From Erwinia piriflorinigrans CFBP 5888 (GTDB lineage: Bacteria; Pseudomonadota; Gammaproteobacteria; Enterobacterales; Enterobacteriaceae): a stretch of DNA of 64,000 bases. Positions 18,762 to 28,186 of the stretch are shown piece by piece. Below the pieces are notes generated by a model. It saw only the letters and a list, made by a program, of their open reading frames with translations. It did no database searches and had not been told where the DNA came from. Every line of letters begins with the position of its first letter. Within the stretch, counting starts at the first letter, position 1. Both the position numbers and the translations under genes were made by a program. The stretch is from positions 620,001-684,000 of the forward strand of contig NZ_CAHS01000015.1 in the NCBI RefSeq assembly GCF_001050515.1, written 5' to 3'.

Positions 18762-19904
18762 TTACCAGTTATGAATGGTCTGTACGTTACGTGTCGCATC
18801 GTAGACACCGCTAATGGTTGGGACCAGCTGCGAAATCACGCGATTCCAACGGGTGAGTGGCGTGGAGGTGACATAAACAATGTCATAAGGTTCTAAACGG
18901 AATTCGGTTCCCATCACCATTGCGGCAGCATCTTTGGTATTAAGCTGATAGATGTTGGCAATTTTACTGCGGTTTGTCCCCTTAACAGGACGAATAACGA
19001 AAACGCCGGTGGCATCCGCTACACTTTGATCCATTCCCTGTGCACTGCCCAGCGCTTCTGAAAGCGTCATCCCACTGCGGTCCATTTTCAGCGTCGCCTG
19101 CTGCTTGACTTCTCCCATGACGAACACTTTGAGATCGTCATTGCGCGGTACGTAGAGAATATCACCAGGGTATAAAAGATGATTTTGTGACAGGTCACCA
19201 TTTTGCATTAGCGCCTGGAGAGAGACTGGCTGTTCACGTCCGTCATGCGTCAGTACCACATTGCGCCAGTCTGCGGTGGCGGTCAGGCCGCCAGCCGCGT
19301 TAATCGCATCAAGGATAGTCAGGGGAACGTTGGTGATCGACTGCTGGCCTGAAGTCGTGACTTCACCGGTCACGTAGGTTTTTTGCGATTTAAACGAGGC
19401 AACGCTGACATCAACCTGTGGGCTTTCCACGTACTTCGCCAGGCGACCGGAAATTTCATCGCGAACTTGCTGAACGGTATGACCCGATACGCGCACTCTA
19501 CCGATATAGGGATAGAAGATGGTGCCGTCAGAATGAACCCAGTTACCCGTATCACTGGCGCTGCGGTATTGCCCCGCTGGCGTCGTTAATTCGGGATGGT
19601 CCCAGACCGTTACCGTCAATACGTCGCCCACGCCAATGCGATATTCATAATTTTGCAGTTCACGTTGCAAAGAGGCGTTAGCCTGAGCCACGACCGGCTT
19701 AGGCCTCATGCGCTCGACCAGGCTCGGGGTCAACGGGAAAACATTGACATATTTATCGATGTCAAAATCGCTGTCCTGCTGCTCGACAACATCTTTACCC
19801 GTTGTCGAAAGATGGTTACCTGGCACAATGGTACAGCCGGACAGAAGTGCCGCCGATACCATCAGAGGTATCAATTTAGTTTTGATTAGAATCATCTGGT
19901 TCAT
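18762..19904 (-). CDS. amsH: Outer-membrane polysaccharide export lipoprotein (Wza type)
   Basis: 380 residues from the first ATG; a second ATG at 19895 gives 377 and is an equally good start. A lipoprotein signal peptide ends in the lipobox LLSGC. The polysaccharide export domain begins near [27 protein letters not shown], followed by two soluble ligand-binding beta-grasp repeats (YVTGEV and VFVMGEV). The C-terminal amphipathic helix ending in TIHNW forms the outer-membrane pore in Wza octamers. It exports amylovoran together with AmsA. Confidence 0.96.
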   Translation of the reverse strand: MNQMILIKTKLIPLMVSAALLSGCTIVPGNHLSTTGKDVVEQQDSDFDIDKYVNVFPLTPSLVERMRPKPVVAQANASLQRELQNYEYRIGVGDVLTVTVWDHPELTTPAGQYRSASDTGNWVHSDGTIFYPYIGRVRVSGHTVQQVRDEISGRLAKYVESPQVDVSVASFKSQKTYVTGEVTTSGQQSITNVPLTILDAINAAGGLTATADWRNVVLTHDGREQPVSLQALMQNGDLSQNHLLYPGDILYVPRNDDLKVFVMGEVKQQATLKMDRSGMTLSEALGSAQGMDQSVADATGVFVIRPVKGTNRSKIANIYQLNTKDAAAMVMGTEFRLEPYDIVYVTSTPLTRWNRVISQLVPTISGVYDATRNVQTIHNW

Positions 19905-20020
19905 CGCTATCAGTAATGTGAATGACAGAGGCTAGGCCGCCGCTGTATGCGCCTGGAAGTCGTCAGTTGATCAAATCAGGCTTGGTGACTCTTTATCATT
20001 GTCCTTCGCTCTCTCGTTGA

Positions 20021-21454
20021 TTAGTAAGCGCCATCACGTTTCAGAACCACACCGATCGTTTTGAACAAAATGGCGATATCGTTCCACAGTGACCAGTTCT
20101 TTACGTACCATGAGTCGAAGTAAACGCGGGTTTCATAACTCACATCATTGCGCCCACTTACCTGCCACAATCCGGTCATTCCTGGCTTAGCCATAAAATA
20201 GTAATCAACATCACCCGCATAGCGTTCAAGCTCGGCTTCTATCACCGGTCTTGGCCCGACCAGACTCATCTCTCCGCGAACCACGTTCCACAACTGCGGA
20301 AGTTCATCAAGGCTGGTTTTACGAATAAAATGACCGATTCGGGTAATACGCGGATCGTTTTTAAGCTTGAAGTCTTCATCCCACTCAGCGCGAGCAACCG
20401 GATCGTTACGCAGCACTTCTTCCAGTACCTCTTTTGAATTCACCACCATTGAGCGGAATTTCAGACACTTAAATTTACGACCATCACGCCCGACGCGCTC
20501 ATGACCATAAATTGGCGCGCCGCCGTCGCGTGAAACCATAAAAATCAATACGACTAAGACTGGCAGCAGCATGGTGATAATCCCCAGCGCGCCAACAAGA
20601 TCAAAGATACGTTTAAGAAAGCGTGAACTGTGTTTGGCAAGATTATTGTTCACGCGCAGGATCATCACTTCATGGCTAAAGATATAGGCCATATCCGTGC
20701 CATACAGGGGGACGCCGCGCAAAGAAGGAATGACCGAAACCGAGCGGCAATGGTGCTTGGCGAGATTTTTTAACCACCAGTCACGCGACTGGCTCTGCTC
20801 ATACTCGACCGCCACGATAAACTGCGTGTCGCTATCTACCATCGACCACAGCTGCGTTTCCTCTTTCAAGACGGGAATGCCGAACAGTTCAAGAGCGGTC
20901 TGGCTGGCGTCAACGTCATAGAAGGCGACCACATCGAAACCCATCATCTCTTCGCTTTGTAGCGCCTGCCAAGCTTCCTGGGCATTTTTGCCGCTGCCAA
21001 TGATGATTGACTGCCTCTTCCACAGCTTTTTACGATTCAGCATCCGTTTCACAAAGGAACGTCCCGCTGGAACCATCGCCATCGCCAGTAGCCAGGTAAG
21101 CATCCAGATCCAGCGAGAAAGCTCCCATTTTGATAATGCACTGACAGAGAGATCCACAATAGAAAATATTAAGATTGTTCTGAATACTTCTTTAAGCTCG
21201 AACCAAAAGGGCTTTCGATAAGTGTAGTGACGTAACCTTACCCAGAACCATCCAACACAGACCAGCGACAGCACCATGTGTGTCACTATTTTTAAGTTTA
21301 ATTCGCGTGCTGGAATATCTGCCAGAATATCACCTGAAAATCCATTCACCAGCACAATGGCGAGTGCCAGCGCTGCATTGAAAAAGATGAGGTCTGACAG
21401 GGCCAATGATAATCTTATTAACAACCCTTTAAAGGTGAATTCAATTTCGCGCAT
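20021..21454 (-). CDS. amsG: Undecaprenyl-phosphate galactose phosphotransferase
   Basis: 477 residues, identical in length to E. amylovora AmsG. It has four N-terminal membrane segments, a central Rossmann-like region ([13 protein letters not shown]) and a C-terminal bacterial sugar transferase domain. The domain motifs are [41 protein letters not shown] and [16 protein letters not shown]. It transfers galactose-1-phosphate from UDP-galactose to the lipid carrier, the first step of amylovoran synthesis. It is the first gene of the operon, with JUMPstart and RcsAB-type sites upstream. Confidence 0.97.
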   Translation of the reverse strand: MREIEFTFKGLLIRLSLALSDLIFFNAALALAIVLVNGFSGDILADIPARELNLKIVTHMVLSLVCVGWFWVRLRHYTYRKPFWFELKEVFRTILIFSIVDLSVSALSKWELSRWIWMLTWLLAMAMVPAGRSFVKRMLNRKKLWKRQSIIIGSGKNAQEAWQALQSEEMMGFDVVAFYDVDASQTALELFGIPVLKEETQLWSMVDSDTQFIVAVEYEQSQSRDWWLKNLAKHHCRSVSVIPSLRGVPLYGTDMAYIFSHEVMILRVNNNLAKHSSRFLKRIFDLVGALGIITMLLPVLVVLIFMVSRDGGAPIYGHERVGRDGRKFKCLKFRSMVVNSKEVLEEVLRNDPVARAEWDEDFKLKNDPRITRIGHFIRKTSLDELPQLWNVVRGEMSLVGPRPVIEAELERYAGDVDYYFMAKPGMTGLWQVSGRNDVSYETRVYFDSWYVKNWSLWNDIAILFKTIGVVLKRDGAY

Positions 21455-21671
21455 AGTTAACTCTTAATTTTATCTCAGGGAGCCTGTGATTTATTGGTAT
21501 CGAAGCGGTGGTGAGGGATATTTCATACACATCGTTCGTTATTACACAGGGGCCTTATCCAGGGAATACGGCTAAAAGGTCATCATCGCTGGCACTGCAA
21601 CCACAAAACTTGGCCATATAATCAACTTAAACGCGCAGGATCCACGGGTTTATCCTGAGTATCCTCATCAG

Positions 21672-21711
21672 GACACGCTACCGCCCCTGGCTTGTAGCTA
21701 CCAATACGCTG
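21672..21711 (-). promoter_or_regulatory. JUMPstart element with ops site (ams operon)
   Basis: On the minus strand this reads CAGCGTATTGGTAGCTACAA, then GCCAGGGGCGGTAGCGTGTC, a very close match to the 39-bp JUMPstart consensus with an exact ops core GGCGGTAGCGTG (21674-21685). It lies about 218 bases upstream of the amsG start and should recruit RfaH to the ams transcript, which is about 16 kb long. Confidence 0.93.
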
Positions 21712-21984
21712 TAAATGTTGCCGCTTACCGTTATAAGCCCATCATCTCTGACGCCAGCCGCTAACATTTATTAGTGGATTGAGTGCTTCCTCACAAAAAT
21801 CGACATTCCCCCCACTGTTCTGCGTTAAATGTAATATCAACGCAGACATTCACTAATACGTTGCTATACTAGTTATAAATGGTCCCTTTACAAGAGCCTC
21901 ACTGCCCTTGCTACTCCTTTTAGGAATAAGACTACTCCCCTGCCGTGTGAGCACATCTTATTATTCACTTTCGCTTTACCAAAT

Positions 21985-21998
21985 TAAGATTTTTCTCA
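21985..21998 (-). promoter_or_regulatory. RcsAB-type box upstream of amsG
   Basis: Read on the minus strand, TGAGAAAAATCTT agrees with the published RcsAB consensus TRVGAAWAWTSYG at 12 of 13 positions. It lies about 531-544 bases upstream of the amsG start codon, where the RcsA/RcsB site of E. amylovora amsG has been mapped. It predicts activation of amylovoran synthesis by the Rcs phosphorelay. Confidence 0.75.
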
Positions 21999-22239
21999 CT
22001 ATTATTTCATTTTAAAATAGGCATCACGCATAAATAAATTCGATAAGATGCGATTATTCCTATTAACAAACAGACCAGTAATGGTGAAAAAATGACAAAT
22101 TACGTAAGAATGACTCGCGCGACGCCAACCCTGTTTCTTGCCTCTGTTAACAGGTTAATTGCATTTGAGATACGCTCAATTATTGGGTGAAAGTGCCATA
22201 TCTGTCCTGGTTTATAAAAAATATCTCTAAGGTGGAATA

Positions 22240-23811
22240 ATGCTCGAATGGTTTGTCGATCCTTCAATTTGGGCCGGTCTGGTCACTTTAGTGGTGCTGG
22301 AACTGGTGCTAGGCATGGACAACCTGGTCTTCATCGCCATATTGGCGGAAAAACTGCCCCCAGTCCTGCGTGACCGCGCGCGTATAACCGGTTTGTTACT
22401 GGCATTAGTCATGAGGCTGCTGCTGCTGGCTGGCGTATCCTGGCTATCGTCACTGACTGCGCCGCTGTTTAGCCTGGGCGAACATGCTTTTAGCGCACGC
22501 GACATGATCATGCTGATGGGTGGCTTGTTTCTGCTTTTTAAGGCCACTATGGAGTTGAATGAGCGCCTTGAAGGTAAAGATGCGGAAGACAGTTCACAAA
22601 AGGACGGTGCCCGCTTCTGGCCGGTGGTTGCGCAAATCGTGGTGCTTGATGCGGTATTCTCACTCGACTCCGTGATCACCGCCGTTGGCATGGTTGACCA
22701 GCTGGCAGTCATGATGGCAGCAGTTATCATCGCCATTTTACTGATGCTCTCAGCCAGCAAGCCGTTAACTACTTTCGTTAACGCTCATCCAACCATTATT
22801 ATTTTGTGCCTGAGCTTTCTGTTGATGATTGGATTTAGCCTGGTGGCTGACGGCTTTGGTTATGCCGTCCCTAAAGGGTATCTGTACGCAGCGATCGGTT
22901 TCTCTGTGATTATCGAAGCACTTAATCAGCTGGCCCGATTTAATCGTCGCCGCTATTTGTCGGCGCAATTATCGCTGCGGAAACGAACGGCGCAAGCCGT
23001 GCTGCGGCTTTTGCGTGGGCACCATGACCAGGCGGACTTTGATGCAGAAACCTCCTCACTGGTCGCCGACAAAGGCGGGCGTAAGGCCATTTTCAATAAG
23101 CAGGAACGTATGATGATCGCTCGCGTACTGGCAATGAGCCAGCGAAGCGTAAATAGCATCATGACCACTCGCCACGATATTCAACATATCGATCTGGCTG
23201 ACTCGCCGGAGAAAATTATGGCGCAGCTGGACGTTAATCAGCATACGCGCATGCTGATTACTGAAAACAGCGATGAACCGCTGGGGGTGGTAAACGTGAT
23301 TGACCTGCTTAAACAGGCGCTAGGTGGCAACCCTATCGACCTGCGCACGCTGGTACGCCAGCCGCCGATCTTTCCTGAAAAACTGTCTCTGCTGCCTGCG
23401 CTGGAGCAATTTCGGCACGCACGCACCCATTTTGCTTTTGTTGTCGATGAGTTTGGCTCGGTAGAGGGCGTTGTTACCCTGAGTGATGTCATGGAAACGA
23501 TTGCAGGTTACCTGCCTAATGAGAGTGAGAAAACCGATCCACGCCATGATATCCAACAGCATGACGACGGCAGCTGGATCGCAAATGGTCATATGCCGCT
23601 GGAAGATCTGATGATGTATTTGCCGCTGCAACTGGACAAGAAGCGTGACTATCACACGGTGGCAGGATTATTGATGGAGCAACTGCAACATGTGCCGCTG
23701 GAAGGCGAGGAGATAGAGGTTGGGGGCTATCTGTTCCGCACGCTACAGGTTGCCAGTCATAGAGTACAGAAGGTGAAGATTATTCCGCAACCGCTTCAGG
23801 CTTCGCTGTGA
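22240..23811 (+). CDS. yegH: TerC-family integral membrane protein with CBS and CorC/HlyC domains
   Basis: 523 residues, close to the 527 of E. coli YegH. The N-terminal TerC-like domain (about residues 1-240) has seven or so membrane segments, with [21 protein letters not shown] at the start and [18 protein letters not shown] in the middle. Two CBS domains follow (about 300-430), then a C-terminal transporter-associated CorC/HlyC domain (about 440-520). Function is unproven; the family is linked to metal homeostasis. It diverges from amsG, matching the wza-yegH border of E. coli, and has a good Shine-Dalgarno (AAGGTGG) at 22228. Confidence 0.93.
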   Translation: MLEWFVDPSIWAGLVTLVVLELVLGMDNLVFIAILAEKLPPVLRDRARITGLLLALVMRLLLLAGVSWLSSLTAPLFSLGEHAFSARDMIMLMGGLFLLFKATMELNERLEGKDAEDSSQKDGARFWPVVAQIVVLDAVFSLDSVITAVGMVDQLAVMMAAVIIAILLMLSASKPLTTFVNAHPTIIILCLSFLLMIGFSLVADGFGYAVPKGYLYAAIGFSVIIEALNQLARFNRRRYLSAQLSLRKRTAQAVLRLLRGHHDQADFDAETSSLVADKGGRKAIFNKQERMMIARVLAMSQRSVNSIMTTRHDIQHIDLADSPEKIMAQLDVNQHTRMLITENSDEPLGVVNVIDLLKQALGGNPIDLRTLVRQPPIFPEKLSLLPALEQFRHARTHFAFVVDEFGSVEGVVTLSDVMETIAGYLPNESEKTDPRHDIQQHDDGSWIANGHMPLEDLMMYLPLQLDKKRDYHTVAGLLMEQLQHVPLEGEEIEVGGYLFRTLQVASHRVQKVKIIPQPLQASL

Positions 23812-23862
23812 AATCGCATAATGCGCGTGGCCGCATCCCATCGCAAAGGTAAGCAACATCAC

Positions 23863-23889
23863 GGCGGCCGTCATCGATTGACGGCCGCC
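23863..23889. terminator. Convergent hairpin between yegH and asmA
   Basis: A perfect 11-bp stem GGCGGCCGTCA/TGACGGCCGCC with a 5-base loop stands in the 83-base gap between the convergent genes yegH and asmA. It lacks a clear T-tract, so it may act as a two-sided roadblock or message-end stabiliser rather than a classical terminator. Confidence 0.6.
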
Positions 23890-23894
23890 CAGCA

Positions 23895-25739
23895 TCACAA
23901 ATCGCCTATCAACTTTTTAACGTCGTTGTTGGCTTTGTCTGGATGACTTTTCGTCCATTTATCCAGCCGCTGCCGCACTTCATCGCGCAACTGCTGACGC
24001 AACAGCTGGTCCACTTTAAGATTGTAATTTACCGCCGACCACGGCCCATAGACCCTCAAAGGCACTGGAAGTTGCTGCAAACGCTCTACCAACGCGCTGT
24101 CACCGCTCCAGCCCCCGGTGATGGTGACACCAAACAGCACATCCAGCTCTCGCTTGACTAAATCAATGCTGCCGCTGGCACTGTAGTTAAGCAACGCCGA
24201 ACTGGCATCAAGCCGGACAAAGGAAACAACGCCATTGTTCAGCGTCGCGCTGCCCTGTAAACGTTGTGGGTTTGGCGTGCCATCGCCGCCCTTTCCATGC
24301 ACCTTATCACTGCTGTTTTCAACGGCCCGCTGAACCATTTGCATCAGATTCAATCCTGCATACTGCGCATTATCAAGACTCAGTTCAGCCTGTCCCTGCC
24401 ACTGATGCTTGAATGCGGCAAGATTCAGGCCAAATCCGCTAAAATGTCCCCGCAGTGACAGTGAGCCACTGACGGCCTCCGGTAGCTCAAATCCTTTCAA
24501 TAACGGAGTCATCGCAATCTGCTTCAGTTCCGGGGCCAGGGTCACTTTGGTCTGCGCACTGCGCACATCCACCGTACCCGGCAGAGAGAAACTTCCGCCC
24601 TCTCCCGTTCCATTGAGGGTATCCACGGTGAGCAAACCCTGTTGGCTCGCAGCATGCAATTGCACATTATTCATTTGCATTTTTCGCCAGCGAAGTTGCT
24701 CCACTGCCAGCGTCAGTTGTCCATCCAGCGCATTAAGCAGACTATGGGCATTATCCGTCACCGGTACGCTGGCGATCACCGGCGCGAAGCCGCTGCGCTG
24801 TCCGCCAGCATTCGGGACATTATCGCCAATGCCTCCCAGGCCGAACAAAGAATCAAGATCGAGACTGTGGGCACGCAAATTTGCCAGCAGGTGTGGCCGC
24901 TCTCCAAGCGTTCCTGACAAGGTTCCACTAAGCTGGCTATCGTTGGCACTGAGGAGAATATCGTCAAGGCTGAAACGCTGCGCCAGGTTATCCCAATGCG
25001 CTTTCATTTGTGCCTTGCCCTGAATCCCGGCGGGGGGTAAACCAACCCCCTTGAGCTGATAATCAAGGGACTGGATTAATGCATTGACCTGCTGTGGATA
25101 GTTAGTGATATCCAGATCGCTGCTTGCATTTAACTGTAGCTCGCGCTGATCGCGGCTGACGCGGCTGCTGATTTCAATATGCACCTGACGCGGCTGGGTT
25201 TGGTCAAGCGCCAGATTCAGATCGCGTAGATTAAGCTGTTCACCGTTGCGTTGTTGCCACACCAGCAGACTGTCCGCAACACGCAGATGGGAAATATCGA
25301 ATTTCCAGCCACGCGCCACATCATCCGCAGGCGAAGAGGAACGGCTACCGGGGGGGCCCACAGGTGCATCGGCAGCAGGCTGGCTTTCACTGTCCTGCGT
25401 CAGGCGAATGACCGCCCCTTTCAGCATGATCTGTTTTACCGAGAGCTGATGCGAGAGCAGCGGCAAAAGGTTGACGTCAAGGCGCATATTGGCAGCACTC
25501 ACCACCGGCTGTTGCGCACCAGGAGCCGTCACGGTGACCGGGCCAGACAGGATGCTAAGCTGAGGCCAGACGTGCCATCTCAGATCGCCGTTGAGCGCCA
25601 GACGATAGCCGCTACGCTGCTCCACCTGCTGAACCATATAGGCGCGAAAATCGTTTGGATTCACCAGCATCACCAGCGCGGTCATTCCGGAAACCACCAC
25701 CACCAGAAGTATCGCAAGTGTGGTAATAAACCTTTTCAT
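23895..25739 (-). CDS. asmA: AsmA family outer-membrane assembly protein
   Basis: 614 residues against 617 for E. coli AsmA. An N-terminal membrane anchor (about residues 5-25) is followed by the large periplasmic AsmA domain; NPNDFRAYMVQQVEQRSGYRL is the conserved opening. The family is related to TamB/YhdP-type proteins implicated in phospholipid transport to the outer membrane, and asmA mutants suppress OmpF assembly defects in E. coli. The order yegH-asmA-dcd-udk matches E. coli. Confidence 0.95.
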   Translation of the reverse strand: MKRFITTLAILLVVVVSGMTALVMLVNPNDFRAYMVQQVEQRSGYRLALNGDLRWHVWPQLSILSGPVTVTAPGAQQPVVSAANMRLDVNLLPLLSHQLSVKQIMLKGAVIRLTQDSESQPAADAPVGPPGSRSSSPADDVARGWKFDISHLRVADSLLVWQQRNGEQLNLRDLNLALDQTQPRQVHIEISSRVSRDQRELQLNASSDLDITNYPQQVNALIQSLDYQLKGVGLPPAGIQGKAQMKAHWDNLAQRFSLDDILLSANDSQLSGTLSGTLGERPHLLANLRAHSLDLDSLFGLGGIGDNVPNAGGQRSGFAPVIASVPVTDNAHSLLNALDGQLTLAVEQLRWRKMQMNNVQLHAASQQGLLTVDTLNGTGEGGSFSLPGTVDVRSAQTKVTLAPELKQIAMTPLLKGFELPEAVSGSLSLRGHFSGFGLNLAAFKHQWQGQAELSLDNAQYAGLNLMQMVQRAVENSSDKVHGKGGDGTPNPQRLQGSATLNNGVVSFVRLDASSALLNYSASGSIDLVKRELDVLFGVTITGGWSGDSALVERLQQLPVPLRVYGPWSAVNYNLKVDQLLRQQLRDEVRQRLDKWTKSHPDKANNDVKKLIGDL

Positions 25740-25866
25740 GCCTGCTCCTTAACTCTTCATCTTGCCACTGATGAGGGACGGCTGCCCCTCATCAGGCTAA
25801 ACAACAGGGGTTGCACCAAGCTGCCACCTTCTGCAATCTTAACTCACCGATTCCACATGCGCTCGT

Positions 25867-26448
25867 TTAGTCCTTATCAATACGACTGGCAACCGCGCCC
25901 TGCTGGCCTTTGTACTTGGCATCCTGTCGGCTGTTATAAGGGCGGGCTGCTGGGCCAGAGAGCGGTTCAAAGCTTAGCGCGCCAATCAACATACCGGGAC
26001 GCAGTGCCAGCGGCAGCTTACCTGAATTATAGAACTCCAGCACGATGCGCCCCTGCCAGCCAGGATCGATACGGTGGGCGGTAACATGAACCATCAGGCC
26101 AAGACGGGCCAGAGAGGAGCGCCCATCCAGCCAGCCGACCAGATCGTCAGGCAGCGTCACAGATTCAAGGGTCACTGCCAGCGCCAGTTCGCCCGGATGC
26201 AGAAAGAACGCATCGCCCTCCGGCAGCACAATCTCATCGCTCATCACGCGATCTAACGCAGCGCTGACCTCAGCTTTAGGGCCACTCAAATCGATAAAAG
26301 CGGCAGTATGGCCACGGAACGTACGAAACTGGTTACCCAGACGCACATCAACGGTCGCGCCATTAATACGCTCTACGGGCGGGCGCGGATCGATACCCAG
26401 CTTGCCATTGTCGAGCCAGGCTTCTATGTCGCGGTCACATAATCTCAT
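25867..26448 (-). CDS. dcd: dCTP deaminase
   Basis: 193 residues, the same length as the E. coli enzyme. It deaminates dCTP to dUTP, feeding thymidylate synthesis, and acts as a homotrimer. Recognisable motifs are [13 protein letters not shown] at the start, [22 protein letters not shown] around residue 110 (containing the catalytic region) and the C-terminal KYKGQQG nucleotide-binding loop. The gene starts 25 bases after udk ends, so the two are probably co-transcribed. Confidence 0.97.
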   Translation of the reverse strand: MRLCDRDIEAWLDNGKLGIDPRPPVERINGATVDVRLGNQFRTFRGHTAAFIDLSGPKAEVSAALDRVMSDEIVLPEGDAFFLHPGELALAVTLESVTLPDDLVGWLDGRSSLARLGLMVHVTAHRIDPGWQGRIVLEFYNSGKLPLALRPGMLIGALSFEPLSGPAARPYNSRQDAKYKGQQGAVASRIDKD

Positions 26449-26473
26449 TCAGGAACTCCGGCTTGCGCTTCGA

Positions 26474-27115
26474 TTATTCGAAGAACTGATTAATTTTCGC
26501 TTTCAGAATATCAATGGCAATACGATTTTTACCACCGCGCGGCACGATAATATCGGCGTATTGTTTGGAAGGTTCGATAAATTGCAGGAACATCGGCCGC
26601 ACCGTTTTCTGGTATTGCGCCATCACAGAATCCATCGAGCGCCCGCGCTCGTTGACATCACGCTTCATACGGCGCATCAGGCAGATATCGAGTGGCGTAT
26701 CGACGAAGATAGAGAAATTCATTTCCTGGCGCAACCGGGCATCAGTCAGTAACAGGATCCCTTCGAGGATGATGACTTTCTTGGGTTCAAGCCGAATGGT
26801 TTGCTGGGTGCGGGTATGCTCAACATAGCTGTAAACCGGCAGGTCGATAGCCTTCCCGGCTTTCAACATTTGCAGATGCTGTAGGAGCAGACTGTGATCC
26901 ATCGCGCTTGGGTGGTCGTAATTGGTTTTGACCCGCTCTTCCATGGTCAGATGACTCTGATCTTTATAATAGGCATCCTCGGGGATCACACCAATATTTT
27001 CATCACCGACACGCTCGCGAACTTCACGATAAAGCGTACTGGCAATAAGACTTTTTCCCGAGGCGGATGCGCCTGCGATACCTACGATGACGCACTGATG
27101 CGACTTGTCAGCCAT
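26474..27115 (-). CDS. udk: Uridine kinase
   Basis: 213 residues, the same as E. coli Udk. It phosphorylates uridine and cytidine in pyrimidine salvage. The P-loop is [11 protein letters not shown] (about residues 12-22), followed by [10 protein letters not shown] and [10 protein letters not shown], the substrate-binding motifs, and the [13 protein letters not shown] lid. It is the first gene of the udk-dcd pair. Confidence 0.97.
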   Translation of the reverse strand: MADKSHQCVIVGIAGASASGKSLIASTLYREVRERVGDENIGVIPEDAYYKDQSHLTMEERVKTNYDHPSAMDHSLLLQHLQMLKAGKAIDLPVYSYVEHTRTQQTIRLEPKKVIILEGILLLTDARLRQEMNFSIFVDTPLDICLMRRMKRDVNERGRSMDSVMAQYQKTVRPMFLQFIEPSKQYADIIVPRGGKNRIAIDILKAKINQFFE

Positions 27116-27412
27116 ATTTTAAAGACCTGATTCTGAGACAGTATAAAGGGTAAGTATGCCCTGTCGATTTCAAGATACAGAGTGGCCTCATCAGGCCAGT
27201 TCACATGAACATTGTTAAGTCAGGTGACCGGAAAAATGAAGGTAACCAACACACCGCAGAGTGAAATATGAAGGGCATAGCGGCGCAATTATAAGGAGTA
27301 ACCCCTTCTGATGCCAGAAAAAAGCGCCTGCCGTCTTTTCGGACTTTACCCTTAGGTAGCGAAGGCTTTGACCGCTAAACTGGGCGGCAGAAAACAGCTA
27401 TAAGGAATTAGA
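27116..27412. promoter_or_regulatory. Divergent intergenic region udk / PAP2 gene
   Basis: 297 bases between divergent genes. It contains a short inverted repeat (TGGCCT/AGGCCA near 27183-27198) and must hold both promoters, but I could not single out clear -35/-10 pairs. No small gene was seen. Confidence 0.35.
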
Positions 27413-28042
27413 GTGTTCTGGCATATTATCCACTTCCTCACTTACTTTGGCGACAGCATGTTGCTGATCCCCACCGCCCTGATCATAGCGCTAGCACTTC
27501 TCTGCAAAAGCGATGATAAACGCAGCGCCGGTTACTGGATTCTGACATTCTGCGCAACCGGCGCCATCGTCAGTCTGTCGAAAATTGCCTTTATGGGATT
27601 TGGTATTGGCAGCGCCAGCTTCAACTTCACCGGTTTCAGTGGCCATAGCGCCATGTCCGCGACCCTGTGGCCGGTGATGTTATGGTTAATGAGCGGCCGA
27701 CTGTCCAGTCAGTGGCGCAATGTTGCTGTTATCATCGGCTATCTGATTCCCCTGTGCGTTGGTACTTCACGTCTGGTGCTTCACTATCATTCAAACAGCG
27801 AAGTCATCAGCGGGCTGTTGCTCGGCTATACGCTAAGCAGCTTCTTCCTGGTAAGTCAGCGCCACCGGATCCCGCCCGTTTTTTCCCCACGACAGTTTTG
27901 TCTTATTTTTTTAATCCCCATCCTGCTGATTGGCCAGGGACGAATTGCCACCACTCAGCAATTTCTTCAACAGCTTTCGGCAAAAATTGCCGGTATTGAG
28001 CACGCATGGACGCGTGAACAATTGCTTAAACTACGCCAGTAA
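27413..28042 (+). CDS. PAP2-family membrane phosphatase
   Basis: 209 residues from a GTG start preceded by AAGGAA. It has about six membrane segments. The second PAP2 motif is present as FSGHSAMSATL (about residues 78-88, usual PSGHS) and the third as SRLVLHYHSNSEVISG (usual SRxxxxxHxxxD, here E). The first motif KxxxxxxRP is not clear, though a lysine lies at about residue 58. The family dephosphorylates lipid phosphates such as undecaprenyl diphosphate or phosphatidylglycerophosphate. Its position between udk and yegE is an accessory slot; the substrate is unknown. Confidence 0.8.
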   Translation: MFWHIIHFLTYFGDSMLLIPTALIIALALLCKSDDKRSAGYWILTFCATGAIVSLSKIAFMGFGIGSASFNFTGFSGHSAMSATLWPVMLWLMSGRLSSQWRNVAVIIGYLIPLCVGTSRLVLHYHSNSEVISGLLLGYTLSSFFLVSQRHRIPPVFSPRQFCLIFLIPILLIGQGRIATTQQFLQQLSAKIAGIEHAWTREQLLKLRQ

Positions 28043-28186
28043 GTACACACTCTGCTGAACCCAAACATTAAATTTATCTTCTGAACAGCGGATCGTTGAG
28101 ATTTTGCCGCTGTGGCATTTATTTCTTATGCTAGCATGGCGAGAGTGTTTCAGATTGTGCCCAGACTAGTACTGTGCCGGAGTGCG

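Larger units (their letters stand above)
21455..22239. promoter_or_regulatory. Intergenic regulatory region between amsG and yegH
   Basis: This 785-base AT-rich region separates the divergent amsG and yegH genes. It holds the JUMPstart/ops element (21672-21711), an RcsAB-type box (21985-21998) and presumably the ams and yegH promoters. No open frame of note was found in it. A minus-strand stretch near 21860-21895 (TTGTAA, then TAGTAT after 16 bases) is a weak promoter candidate upstream of JUMPstart. Confidence 0.6.

Noticed and set aside
22227-22760. 177-residue antisense frame in yegH
   Set aside because: Serine/threonine-rich shadow of the membrane gene on the other strand, no ribosome site.
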